Assembly: GCA_045047085.1 (NCBI GenBank)
Contig: JASFYT010000077.1
Location: 1-64,000, forward strand
Direction: 5' to 3'
Source of the DNA: GCA-2401155 sp045047085
GTDB lineage: Bacteria; Pseudomonadota; Alphaproteobacteria; Rhizobiales; Rhizobiaceae
Length of the DNA stretch: 64,000 nt
Notes under the pieces: generated by a model
Database searches by the model: none
The model's input: the letters and a program-made list of their open reading frames with translations, nothing else
What the model was told of the DNA's origin: nothing
Program-made: the position numbers and the translations under genes
Shown here: positions 7,598 through 16,321 of the stretch, piece by piece
How the letters are laid out: every line of letters begins with the position of its first letter
How positions within the stretch are numbered: the stretch's first letter is position 1

Positions 7598-9412
7598 CTA
7601 GATAACACTCGCCCCCATATCCGCGCCGGAAACATTGGCGCGGAAAGTTGCAAATAATTCACGACCAAGACCAAATTCATTGGCCGATAAATCAGGGTTT
7701 GCAGCCTTACGACCCGCGATTACATCAGCGTCCACCAGCAATTCAAGTGTGCCTGCGTTGACATCAATTCGGATGATATCGCCGGTTTCAACTTTGCCAA
7801 TATTGCCGCCTTCGCTAGCTTCCGGCGTCACATGAATGGCACTTGGAATTTTTCCTGATGCCCCCGACATTCGACCGTCGGTAACGAGCGCCACGTTGAA
7901 ACCCCTGTCTTGCAATACACCAAGAGGAGGTACCATTTTATGCAATTCCGGCATGCCGTTTGCTTTAGGCCCCTGAAAGCGCAATACCGCGATGAAATCA
8001 CGTTCCAGTTCTCCTGCCTTAAAGGCATCAACGATTTCATGCTGGTCATGAAAGACAATCGCCGGGGCCTCAATCAAATGGCGTTCTACATTGACTGCAG
8101 AAACCTTCGATACCGCCTGACCCAGATTGCCTGAAAGAATTTTCAATCCACCAGATTTCGCAAAAGGCGCGCTTACCCTTGCAAGAATTTTTTCGTTGCC
8201 CGGTCTGTCAATTGCCTTTTCCCAAATTGCCTCGCCGTCCCCGTCCAGTTTTGGTTCAAAGCGATAGCGCGATAATCCTGCGCCAATGATGGTATTCACA
8301 TCCTCATGCAACAATCCATTATCGAGTAATTCCCCGATCAGGAATGGCAACCCTCCGGCTGCATGAAAATGGTTCACATCGGCCATGCCATTTGGATAAA
8401 CCCGCGCCAACAGTGGAATAACCTCCGACAGATCAGCAATATCTTCCAGAGTGAGATGAATACCACCGGCGCGCGCCATGGCGATTAAATGCAAGGTCAA
8501 ATTGGTGGAACCACCTGTTGCATGTAGGCCAATGATGGCATTGACGAATGAACGCTCGTTGATCATCTTGCCAACCGGCGTGAATTCATTGCCAAGTGCA
8601 GTAATCGCAAGCGCCCGCCGTGTTGCCTCTCTCGTCAAAGCATCGCGCAATTGGGTGCCCGGATTAATGAAGCTGGAGCCAGGTAAATGCAGGCCCATAA
8701 ATTCCATCAGCATCTGGTTGGTGTTCGCCGTGCCATAAAATGTGCAGGTGCCCGGCGAATGATAAGACTGGCTTTCGCCTTTTAATAATTCTTCGCGACC
8801 AATTTTACCTTCCGCATAGAGTTGGCGAATTCTAGCCTTGTCCTGATTGGGGAGGCCGGTGGGCATTGGACCGGCGGGTACAAAGATCGCAGGCAAATGA
8901 CCAAAGGTAAGGGCAGCAATCACCAGTCCGGGAACAATCTTGTCGCAAATACCAAGAAACAATACTCCATCAAACATATTGTGAGTGAGGCCGATACCGG
9001 CTGACATGGCAATCAGATCACGCGAAAACAGCGACAATTCCATGCCGGGAAAGCCCTGAGTCACCCCATCACACATAGCAGGAACACCAGCGGCAACCTG
9101 TGCCACGCCGCCAGCTTTGTGAGCCGTTTGTTTGATAAGTTCGGGGTAATCCACATAGGGTTGATGAGCAGAAAGCATATCATTATAGGCAGTGATAATG
9201 CCAAGGTTTGGCACAATATCGCCGCTCAATGCCGCCTTATCATCGGGACCGCAGGCAGCAAACCCATGAGCCAGATTACCGCAACCAAGAGCGCTGCGAT
9301 TTGGCTTTTCCTGCACCTGACTTTCCAGCCGCGAAAGATAAATCTCACGACCCGGTTTGCTCCGCTCGATCACCCGTTCGGTGACGCGTCTAATCTGGCT
9401 ATGAACCGTCAT
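7598..9412 (-). CDS. edd: Phosphogluconate dehydratase Edd
   Basis: This 604-residue IlvD/Edd-family iron-sulfur dehydratase converts 6-phosphogluconate to KDPG in the Entner-Doudoroff pathway. Cysteines likely to hold the cluster are in AMCDGVTQGFPGMELSLFSRD (printed here as MCDGVTQG), GICDKIVPG and SPGTCTFYGTANTNQ. HATGGSTNLTLH and TDGRMSGASGKIP are also typical. The frame opens further upstream at 9454, but ATG 9412 has a GAGGAAA site 5 bases before it and matches the family N-terminus (MTVHSQIRRVTERVIERS). It is the third gene of zwf-pgl-edd, 55 bases behind pgl. The KDPG aldolase gene is not in this window. Confidence 0.96.
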   Translation of the reverse strand: MTVHSQIRRVTERVIERSKPGREIYLSRLESQVQEKPNRSALGCGNLAHGFAACGPDDKAALSGDIVPNLGIITAYNDMLSAHQPYVDYPELIKQTAHKAGGVAQVAAGVPAMCDGVTQGFPGMELSLFSRDLIAMSAGIGLTHNMFDGVLFLGICDKIVPGLVIAALTFGHLPAIFVPAGPMPTGLPNQDKARIRQLYAEGKIGREELLKGESQSYHSPGTCTFYGTANTNQMLMEFMGLHLPGSSFINPGTQLRDALTREATRRALAITALGNEFTPVGKMINERSFVNAIIGLHATGGSTNLTLHLIAMARAGGIHLTLEDIADLSEVIPLLARVYPNGMADVNHFHAAGGLPFLIGELLDNGLLHEDVNTIIGAGLSRYRFEPKLDGDGEAIWEKAIDRPGNEKILARVSAPFAKSGGLKILSGNLGQAVSKVSAVNVERHLIEAPAIVFHDQHEIVDAFKAGELERDFIAVLRFQGPKANGMPELHKMVPPLGVLQDRGFNVALVTDGRMSGASGKIPSAIHVTPEASEGGNIGKVETGDIIRIDVNAGTLELLVDADVIAGRKAANPDLSANEFGLGRELFATFRANVSGADMGASVI

Positions 9413-9467
9413 AAGGTTTCCTCGATCATGATATGTTGGGGTCTTAAACCCCATTTCCGGTGGCTTG

Positions 9468-10157
9468 TTATGCTGACCAGAACAATTCTACGTCTTTATA
9501 ATTGCGCAATATGTGGCGAATAGGCAAATCATTGACAGGCTCGCTCTCGTCTAAGGCACGCCCCATAACCTGTTGTTTTTTGCCGCCTTCCAAATGTATC
9601 GCCAGAAAATTTGTGGCTAATATCGGTGGCAGGGTAAGGGTCACGCGAACTTCTCCAGCTGCACTTGCCCGCATTGTGGAGATGATGTTTTTCGTATTTA
9701 AATCAGTCGCGGTTTCAAGCTTGTCGCCTGATGGAAAAAACGAAGCGGTGTGTCCGTCTTCTCCCATGCCAAGCACCACTGCATCGAATGGCAAAAGCGG
9801 TTTAATAGCTTCTTCAATCGTTGCAACGGCTTCCTCAGGTTCCATACCTTCCTGAAAGAGCGGTTGGAACTTGGCTGCTGCCGCATTGTTTTTCAACAAA
9901 AAATCTTTCACCAGTTTTGCGTTGGAGCGGTCTTCAGAATCATCCACCCATCGCTCATCCACCAAGGTGATGGTGATGTTTGACCAATCCAAATCCCGCT
10001 TTGACAATGCCTTGAAAAATGACACGGGTGTTGAACCTCCCGAAACAGCAATGCTGGCTTTCCCATTTAGCCCAAGTCCTATTTTGAGTTCAGCCTCAAT
10101 CTGGTCAGCCAATTTGTTAGCAAGTATTTCCCGGTTTTCGAGTGCATGTATTTCCAT
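9468..10157 (-). CDS. pgl: 6-phosphogluconolactonase
   Basis: This 229-residue protein of the NagB/SugarP_isomerase superfamily hydrolyses 6-phospho-gluconolactone to 6-phosphogluconate. Visible motifs are AVSGGSTPVSFFKAL (phosphate loop), LVDERWVDD, and GMGEDGHTASFFPSG with the catalytic histidine. Length is normal for the DevB-type enzyme. The ATG overlaps the zwf stop codon (TAATG), so translation is coupled to zwf. It is the middle step between zwf and edd in both gene order and pathway order. Confidence 0.96.
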   Translation of the reverse strand: MEIHALENREILANKLADQIEAELKIGLGLNGKASIAVSGGSTPVSFFKALSKRDLDWSNITITLVDERWVDDSEDRSNAKLVKDFLLKNNAAAAKFQPLFQEGMEPEEAVATIEEAIKPLLPFDAVVLGMGEDGHTASFFPSGDKLETATDLNTKNIISTMRASAAGEVRVTLTLPPILATNFLAIHLEGGKKQQVMGRALDESEPVNDLPIRHILRNYKDVELFWSA

Positions 10158-11638
10158 TAATCTTCGTCATGCTCCTCATGCCACGTGCGGTCGTCATGGC
10201 TGATAAGTTTGACAGAATCTGATGGCCCCCAACTTCCTGCCACATACTTTTTGGGCTTTTCATCCATTGCTTCCCACGCTTCAATAATAGGATCAATCCA
10301 TTTCCACGCAGCCTCAACCTCATCACGCCGCATAAACAAGGTTTGATTGCCGCGAATAACGTCGAGCAGTAAACGCTCATATGCATCAGGCGCTCTATTA
10401 TCAAAGAAAGAAGCAAAACTCATATCGAGCGAAACATGGCGTAAACGCATGCCGCCGGGACCGGGATCCTTGATCATGATCCATTGCTTCACCCCTTCAT
10501 CCGGCTGCAATCGCAATACCAGACGGTTGGAAACAAAGTTACCAGCATCCTCAGTGAATATATTATGTGGAGCCGGTTTGAACTGAATAACAATTTCAGA
10601 GACCCGCTTCGGCATCCGCTTGCCAGTGCGAAGATAAAACGGAACTCCAGCCCAGCGCCAGTTCTGAATATTGGCTTTCAATACCACAAAGGTTGCGGTG
10701 TTTGAATCCTTGTCTTCAATCTCATCTAGATATGCAGGAACAGCAATCCCGTTATCTGCCCCGGCAGAATATTGGCCGCGTACGGTATATTCCCCGGCAT
10801 TGGACGCATTAATAGGTTCCAGACAGCGTAGCACCTTCAGTTTTTCATCGCGTACGGAATCCCCGTCCATGTTAGCGGGCGGTTCCATCGCTACGAGACA
10901 AAGAAGTTGAAGTAAATGGTTCTGCACCATATCGCGAATGGCACCAGACTTATCGTAATAGCCCCCGCGTCCCTCGACACCCAGTGTTTCAGCAACTGTG
11001 ATTTGGACATGATCCACATGGGCAGAATTCCACAGTGGTTCATAAAGCGCATTGGCAAAGCGCAGCGCCATCAAATTCTGTACAGTCTCTTTGCCGAGAT
11101 AATGATCGATGCGGTAAACCTGTTCCTCGCGGAAATATTTGCCTACAATCTCGTTGAGGTTCCGGGCCGATTGCAAATCCGTACCAATCGGTTTTTCGAT
11201 CACCAAACGGGAACGCTCCCGAATAAGCCCATTAGCGTGCAATCGCTTCGCAAAATCGCCAAACAATACCGGTCCAACGGCTAAATAATAGGCACGTATC
11301 CGATCTTCATCCCCAAGCAGTTTTGATAATGCTGACCAACCCTTGTCAGATTTTGCATCAAGTGACACGTAATAAAACATGTCGATAAAATTCTGCACAT
11401 TCTCGTCGTCTAATTCATCAGCGACCACATGGGTGCGGATAGCATTTTCGGCAAACTTACGAAATTCCTCATGAGATAATTCAGCTCGCGAAGCACCAAT
11501 GATGCGAGTTCCCTCCGTGATCTGACCGTCAGCAGAACGGCGATAAAGAGCAGGGATTAATTTGCGCTCGGACAAGTCGCCAGTGCCACCAAAAACAACA
11601 TAGTCAAACGCTTCAACAGGGATAATCTGGCTGGTCAT
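10157..11638 (-). CDS. zwf: Glucose-6-phosphate 1-dehydrogenase
   Basis: This 493-residue enzyme oxidises glucose 6-phosphate to 6-phosphogluconolactone with NAD(P)+. The coenzyme motif is VFGGTGDLSERKLIPALY near the N-terminus. The active-site signature is RIDHYLGKETVQNLMALRFA near residue 180, and KPIGTDLQSA and YLRTGKRMPKR are also conserved. Length is normal. It heads the zwf-pgl-edd operon, the standard rhizobial order. I looked in the 265 bases upstream for a HexR-type TGTAATT dyad and found none, so its regulation cannot be read from the sequence. Confidence 0.97.
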   Translation of the reverse strand: MTSQIIPVEAFDYVVFGGTGDLSERKLIPALYRRSADGQITEGTRIIGASRAELSHEEFRKFAENAIRTHVVADELDDENVQNFIDMFYYVSLDAKSDKGWSALSKLLGDEDRIRAYYLAVGPVLFGDFAKRLHANGLIRERSRLVIEKPIGTDLQSARNLNEIVGKYFREEQVYRIDHYLGKETVQNLMALRFANALYEPLWNSAHVDHVQITVAETLGVEGRGGYYDKSGAIRDMVQNHLLQLLCLVAMEPPANMDGDSVRDEKLKVLRCLEPINASNAGEYTVRGQYSAGADNGIAVPAYLDEIEDKDSNTATFVVLKANIQNWRWAGVPFYLRTGKRMPKRVSEIVIQFKPAPHNIFTEDAGNFVSNRLVLRLQPDEGVKQWIMIKDPGPGGMRLRHVSLDMSFASFFDNRAPDAYERLLLDVIRGNQTLFMRRDEVEAAWKWIDPIIEAWEAMDEKPKKYVAGSWGPSDSVKLISHDDRTWHEEHDED

Positions 11639-11903
11639 TCGTGGTCGGTTTCCTGTGCTTCCGGGTTTTTATAAAACCCAGTGGGGGCAAGGTGCTCAAT
11701 GAATATTATCAGGTGTTTGAACGTTTTTTGCAGTTTTTCATCATTTCCACAGTCTTGCTACATTTAAATCGATTAAAATTCAAGATAATGTCAGGACCCA
11801 GGCAGTTTCCGGTAGAATTTCACCGAAACTCTCCCGCACCCTGCCACTGGTAAGCGGTAAGCCTTCTATGTAAAGTCGAATTTCAAACTGGGAGGCAGTT
11901 AGC

Positions 11904-12776
11904 ATGGACGCGCAGATTTTTAAAATCGGGCTGCCAATTGCTTTGGCAATTACCATGCTGGGCATGGGCCTTGGTCTGACGATGGCAGATTTTTCGAACG
12001 TGTTCACCAAGCCCAGAGCATTTTTCACCGGCGTGATACTGCAATTATTTGTATTGCCATTGGTGGCGCTTGCTGTGATTTACGCCATGCCAATGGCTGC
12101 ACCCTTTGCGGTGGGAATGATGATTTTGGCCGCCTGTCCGGGCGGTGCCACGTCTAATATTCTGACTTATGTAGGGCGCGGTGATGTCGCCCTGTCAGTA
12201 TCTCTAACTGCCTTGATAAGCCTGATCGGCTTTATCACAATTCCATTGATTTCTGCTTGGTCATTGAACGCATTTATGGGAGCTGCGGCACCGGAATTGC
12301 CTATCGGTAAAACCATGCTCGGTGTACTGGTAATTGTCGCCATTCCCATTGCAATCGGTATGCTGGTGCGCAAGATATCACCGCGCCTTGCAGCCATGGC
12401 CGAAAAACTGGTTCGCCCGCTTTCCGTAATTGTTCTGCTTGTCGTAGTTGTCAGCATTGTTTATCTGGAGCGAGACAATATCCTCGATTATTTTTTACAA
12501 ATAGGCATTCAGGTGGTTGCCTTAAATTTGCTGATGATGATATTGGCGGCAATGATTGCCAATATTATGAATTTGCCCGGCCCTCAACGTACAACAATCA
12601 CTCTGGAATGTGGCTTGCAAAACTCTACTATTGGTCTGACTGTTGCCTTGACCATATTGGGCAATATTCAAATGTCGGTTCCCCTTGCGGTTTATGGCCT
12701 GATTATGATGACCACCGGCTTTGCTTATGCGATCTTTGTGAAAGGTCGCCAGAAAGAAAATTCAAATGAAGAGTAG
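11904..12776 (+). CDS. Bile acid:sodium symporter (BASS) family transporter
   Basis: This 290-residue inner-membrane protein has about nine hydrophobic helices. The family signatures are the AACPGGATSNILTYVGRGDVA segment (residues about 73-93; core CPGGATSNILTY) and ITLECGLQNSTIGLTVALTI, which hold the two discontinuous helices that bind Na+ and substrate. Bacterial BASS proteins carry organic anions such as pantoate, pyruvate or other 2-oxo acids; the substrate here is unknown. A GGAGG ribosome site precedes the ATG. Its last 11 bases overlap the start of a Cys/Met-type PLP enzyme, so the two are translationally coupled. Confidence 0.9.
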   Translation: MDAQIFKIGLPIALAITMLGMGLGLTMADFSNVFTKPRAFFTGVILQLFVLPLVALAVIYAMPMAAPFAVGMMILAACPGGATSNILTYVGRGDVALSVSLTALISLIGFITIPLISAWSLNAFMGAAAPELPIGKTMLGVLVIVAIPIAIGMLVRKISPRLAAMAEKLVRPLSVIVLLVVVVSIVYLERDNILDYFLQIGIQVVALNLLMMILAAMIANIMNLPGPQRTTITLECGLQNSTIGLTVALTILGNIQMSVPLAVYGLIMMTTGFAYAIFVKGRQKENSNEE

Positions 12777-13908
12777 TATTAAATCGGACACCATCGCAGC
12801 ACAGGCCGCAGGTCATCTTGATATGGCCAGCGGCGGCGTAGTGCCGTCGCTACAACCATCCACTACCTTTGCGCGCGATAAAAACAACGCCCTTCTCAAT
12901 AGCAAGAATCTCTATGGTCGTGATAGTAATGATGCAGTGCGTCTTGCTGAGGAAATTCTGGTCAAGCTTGAAAATGCAAAAGATGCGTTGTTGTTTCCAT
13001 CAGGAATGGCAGCGATTGCTGCGATTTTCAGAACCCTCCCAAACGATGCCACCGTCATACTGCAATCAGGCATTTATTGGGGCACGACCCATTGGATACG
13101 TACATTTTGCCAGCGCCGAAATATTGATCTAGTTGAGGTGGAAGCCAGCAATAACGCAACTCTTCAAAGTGCGTGTGAGAAAACTAATCCTGATATTCTC
13201 TTTGTCGAAACCCCATCTAACCCGTGGTTAAAAACTATAGATATCGCTTTTTCATCGAGTTGCGCAAAAAAGTTTGGCGCTATTCTGGTCGTTGACGGCA
13301 CAGCAGCAACGCCCATTCTAACCCAGGCCCTCGATCATGGTGCAGATATTGTCATGCATTCTGCCACCAAAGCAATCAACGGTCATTCCGATGTGCTTGC
13401 CGGAGTATTGGCGATCAAAAATGACGACCTTCCTATCTGGGCTGATATCAAAGCAGATCGCCATGATGCAGGTGCGATCATCGGCGCTTTTGAAGCTTGG
13501 TTATTGATCAGGGGCATGCGAACCCTTCCATTGCGTGTTGAGCGCATGAGCAGAAACGCACAGCAAATCGCGGAGTTTCTGGAAAGCCATGCCAACGTTG
13601 ATAGTGTGCTTTATCCCGGGTTAAAGAGCCATGAAGGCCACGCGCTCGCGGCAAAACAAATGCAGGGTGGCTTTGGTAGTCTGATGTCATTTTTGGTCAA
13701 AGGCAGTGAGGAAGACGCATTAAGGGTCATAGGAAAGTTGCAATTAATCCACCGCGCAACATCATTGGGCGGCGTGGAAAGCCTGATAGAGCATCGCTTC
13801 ACCATCGAATCCGAAACAGGTATTCCGCCAAACCTATTGCGTTTATCGATCGGCATTGAAGCAGCCAGTGATTTGATCGGGGATATCGATCAGGCGTTAA
13901 CTTATTAG
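12766..13908 (+). CDS. Cys/Met metabolism PLP-dependent enzyme (cystathionine gamma-synthase/lyase family)
   Basis: This 380-residue fold-type I PLP enzyme has YGRDSNDAVRLAEE, FPSGMAAIAAIF, FVETPSNPWLKTIDI, VVDGTAATPI (D of the PLP pyridine contact) and the Schiff-base lysine in HSATKAINGHSDVLAG. In family terms it acts by gamma/beta elimination or replacement on sulfur amino acids, such as cystathionine, methionine or O-acyl-homoserine. The exact reaction is undetermined. The start ATG lies inside the transporter gene (11-base overlap), indicating an operon in which the transporter may import or export its substrate or product. Confidence 0.85.
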   Translation: MKSSIKSDTIAAQAAGHLDMASGGVVPSLQPSTTFARDKNNALLNSKNLYGRDSNDAVRLAEEILVKLENAKDALLFPSGMAAIAAIFRTLPNDATVILQSGIYWGTTHWIRTFCQRRNIDLVEVEASNNATLQSACEKTNPDILFVETPSNPWLKTIDIAFSSSCAKKFGAILVVDGTAATPILTQALDHGADIVMHSATKAINGHSDVLAGVLAIKNDDLPIWADIKADRHDAGAIIGAFEAWLLIRGMRTLPLRVERMSRNAQQIAEFLESHANVDSVLYPGLKSHEGHALAAKQMQGGFGSLMSFLVKGSEEDALRVIGKLQLIHRATSLGGVESLIEHRFTIESETGIPPNLLRLSIGIEAASDLIGDIDQALTY

Positions 13909-13917
13909 GTCCTGACC

Positions 13918-14160
13918 CTAACCCCGTGGCGGGCGAAATAGGTAGACCACAAGCCATACGGGCACAATAACCATAGAGCCGAGGATCACGTTTGGAATAG
14001 CCCATTTGAGCCCGCGTTCCAGTATCGCCATCACTTTCTCAGGTGTCATACCTAATTCCAGCAAGATTTGCTCGGCTGATAAATTCAGTTTTGTCAAAAG
14101 CATACCAGCAATCAGGGATGCTAGAGCAATTTTAACAAATGTCGAAAAGAGGCGAATCAT
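13918..14160 (-). CDS. Small membrane protein, possibly DUF6460
   Basis: This 80-residue protein has two hydrophobic helices (about residues 8-23 and 52-74) and a short basic C-terminus ending YLFRPPRG. The middle part is amphipathic. The pattern resembles the alphaproteobacterial DUF6460 family, but I recognise it only weakly. It lies in a 356-base space between two larger genes that converge on or diverge from it, and starts with ATG. No function can be inferred. Confidence 0.6.
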   Translation of the reverse strand: MIRLFSTFVKIALASLIAGMLLTKLNLSAEQILLELGMTPEKVMAILERGLKWAIPNVILGSMVIVPVWLVVYLFRPPRG

Positions 14161-14264
14161 GATCTTGCCAGTAGCTTAATGCGGAATATTCTCCAATATA
14201 GCCGATATTCACAAATATCTCCAAATTATAGGTTCTGACCCCCAGCGCACAATCTGAAAAGTGC

Positions 14265-16151
14265 CTAGTTGGCAGAGGTGTCTCGGTTTCTTTCGGCAGG
14301 GGGTTGGACGCTGCGACTGCTAGCCGGCCACCGGGTCAATAGAGGTGAACCAAAGGTGCCACCAATGATAAAATTGTTCCATTTGCCCGTTTTGAGCGGT
14401 TGGTCGGGGATTGGTGTCTGCCCATCAGCAATTTGTTCGATCTGGCGCATTTTTGCCTGTATCGCCAGGCCGCCCAATAGCAGATCAAAATTGCCACTGA
14501 GCGCCATCTCGCGCCCCGGGCTGAGCATTGCGCCTTCCGATATCCAGGCAATGCCACCATTGATCAGGAATTCAAACTCGGCCTTGTCAAAAACGGTTCG
14601 CCCACTGAGTTCATCAAAAGATATGCGCCTTTTCTCTTCTGAGAATATGGCATCAAGTAAAGTCAGATTAACGCCGTTTATTTGCCCGTCGCTTGCACTG
14701 GCATCTACCGTGCCCATCATATTTCGAATGAGAGAACGTCGGTCGGTTCCAGCAGTAGCCAAATCCAGTTTGAAATCCAATGTACCGGAAGGCTGTATTA
14801 TTTTTGCATTCAGCAATGTGGCAACTTCGGAAAAATTCGTATCGTTTGCTGTTACATTGAAGGAATATTGTGGGCTGTCTGTCTCCAACTGGGCTTCGAT
14901 TTTTGCCGCCACATTACCACCGAACATCACGAGATTTCCCACATCCAGTGCCCAGTTTCCTTCGCGTACAGATAGCGCTGCTGCAAAATCTGTACCCGCC
15001 AGATCATAAACCGAGACTGAGTTGGAGGAAATTCTCATGTCCAGTGAAAGTTTGCGCAGGGAAGTTTCCGTGGCATCTCCTCCACCAGTTTGTTTGTCGG
15101 AAACCGTTTCAAGTAATTTGGTGATATTGATTGCATCAAACGCGAGCGTACCATCTAGTTTAGGCGTATTTTTTTCATCAATGCTGATGCTGATTGCCCC
15201 AACCGAGCGGCTGCCATCCAGTGTGATAGCAGCTTCCGTGAGTTGGGCTTTATTCGGCTTCATCTCAAGTTTACCTGCCCCGTCCAATTCACCAATGAGC
15301 AGCCCGTCAAGCAGAGTTACGCCCAGAAATTCACCCATGCGGTTGGCCGAAGGTGAGTGCACATTAAATTCACCAACCAGATGGAGATCAGCAATCAAAT
15401 TGGCTTCGCCGGTAAAATTAAAGTCGAGAGGGGCAGACTTCATATTGACTTCGACTTCCGAATTTCCACCGCTCATCAACTGGATCGGTTCCTCGGCTTC
15501 CGCCGTGAAATTCAGTTGCTCCCCCTGCCATATACCGCCCATTTTCATTAGCAGTTTGCTATCGCTATCGGGCCAGATAATGGTTCCGTTGATATTGGTA
15601 AAGGTCTCCACTACGCCTGAAATTGCATTTTCATAATTGGCAATTCCATCAACAATCTCGAACCGGCCGAAAGTCGCACTGGGGACAGGGTCATCGGATT
15701 CACCCTCCGAGCGTGATTTGGATCTAGCATCCAGAACATCACGTATTTTGCCTTTGTCAAATATCCAGTTTGCCTTGCCATTGCTATCGGTTTTAAAATT
15801 GAAATGCGGTCTCACAAAACGAAAGTTTCTGATTTCCGCCCGGCCAAAAAAGGCAGAGAACGTTTCCAGCTTGCCAAACAATTTATCTATTCGCACGAAC
15901 GGAGGTGAATTGGGCGGAGCAGACGGGTCTTCGATGACCACATCTGAAATTTCAACACCAAGAAATGGCTGGAAAGAAACGGTCGGACTGCTGCGAAAAG
16001 TCATGGTGCGACCAGTGAGGCTTTGCACTTCGCTCAATATCCTGCTCTTGACTGTGTCCGAAGAAATAAACATCGGAGTCATCAAAATAAGGATGGCGAC
16101 GAAAACCACCAAAATACCAAAAATTACTATTACCCGTTTCAAACTCACCAA
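14265..16151 (-). CDS. AsmA family protein
   Basis: This protein of about 628 residues has one N-terminal transmembrane helix (about residues 6-28) followed by a long beta-rich periplasmic region. RTMTFRSSPTVSFQPFLGVE is the AsmA N-terminal hallmark. The C-terminal AsmA_2-like domain contains GTLDFKLDLATAGTDRRSLI and DGQINGVNLTLLDAI. AsmA-like proteins are bridge-like lipid-transfer or outer-membrane biogenesis factors; that role is by family only. No ATG lies near the start. TTG 16151 or the next codon GTG 16148 must initiate, with only CCCAGG as a poor ribosome site. The gene diverges from acetoacetyl-CoA synthetase. Confidence 0.88.
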   Translation of the reverse strand: MVSLKRVIVIFGILVVFVAILILMTPMFISSDTVKSRILSEVQSLTGRTMTFRSSPTVSFQPFLGVEISDVVIEDPSAPPNSPPFVRIDKLFGKLETFSAFFGRAEIRNFRFVRPHFNFKTDSNGKANWIFDKGKIRDVLDARSKSRSEGESDDPVPSATFGRFEIVDGIANYENAISGVVETFTNINGTIIWPDSDSKLLMKMGGIWQGEQLNFTAEAEEPIQLMSGGNSEVEVNMKSAPLDFNFTGEANLIADLHLVGEFNVHSPSANRMGEFLGVTLLDGLLIGELDGAGKLEMKPNKAQLTEAAITLDGSRSVGAISISIDEKNTPKLDGTLAFDAINITKLLETVSDKQTGGGDATETSLRKLSLDMRISSNSVSVYDLAGTDFAAALSVREGNWALDVGNLVMFGGNVAAKIEAQLETDSPQYSFNVTANDTNFSEVATLLNAKIIQPSGTLDFKLDLATAGTDRRSLIRNMMGTVDASASDGQINGVNLTLLDAIFSEEKRRISFDELSGRTVFDKAEFEFLINGGIAWISEGAMLSPGREMALSGNFDLLLGGLAIQAKMRQIEQIADGQTPIPDQPLKTGKWNNFIIGGTFGSPLLTRWPASSRSVQPPAERNRDTSAN

Positions 16152-16321
16152 CCTGGGTGCCGGATAGGTTCCGGCGATCTCGATTACAATTACCCTGCAT
16201 TGAGATTACAGCTATTTGGCCATTTATCCAAGCATGATAATTGACGAAATTTCGTCCTCTGCCATTTACAGTTTCAAGGCCTCTGTGCCAAAATAGAAAT
16301 GGACGTAACAGGAAGATAAAT

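Noticed and set aside
11639..11903. HexR operator upstream of zwf
   Set aside because: I searched for TGTAATT/AATTACA dyads and found only AT-rich sequence with no convincing match.
14269..15009. Open frame of 246 codons on the plus strand
   Set aside because: It lies opposite the AsmA-like gene, whose product has clear domain structure; the antisense product is low-complexity Ser/Pro-rich.
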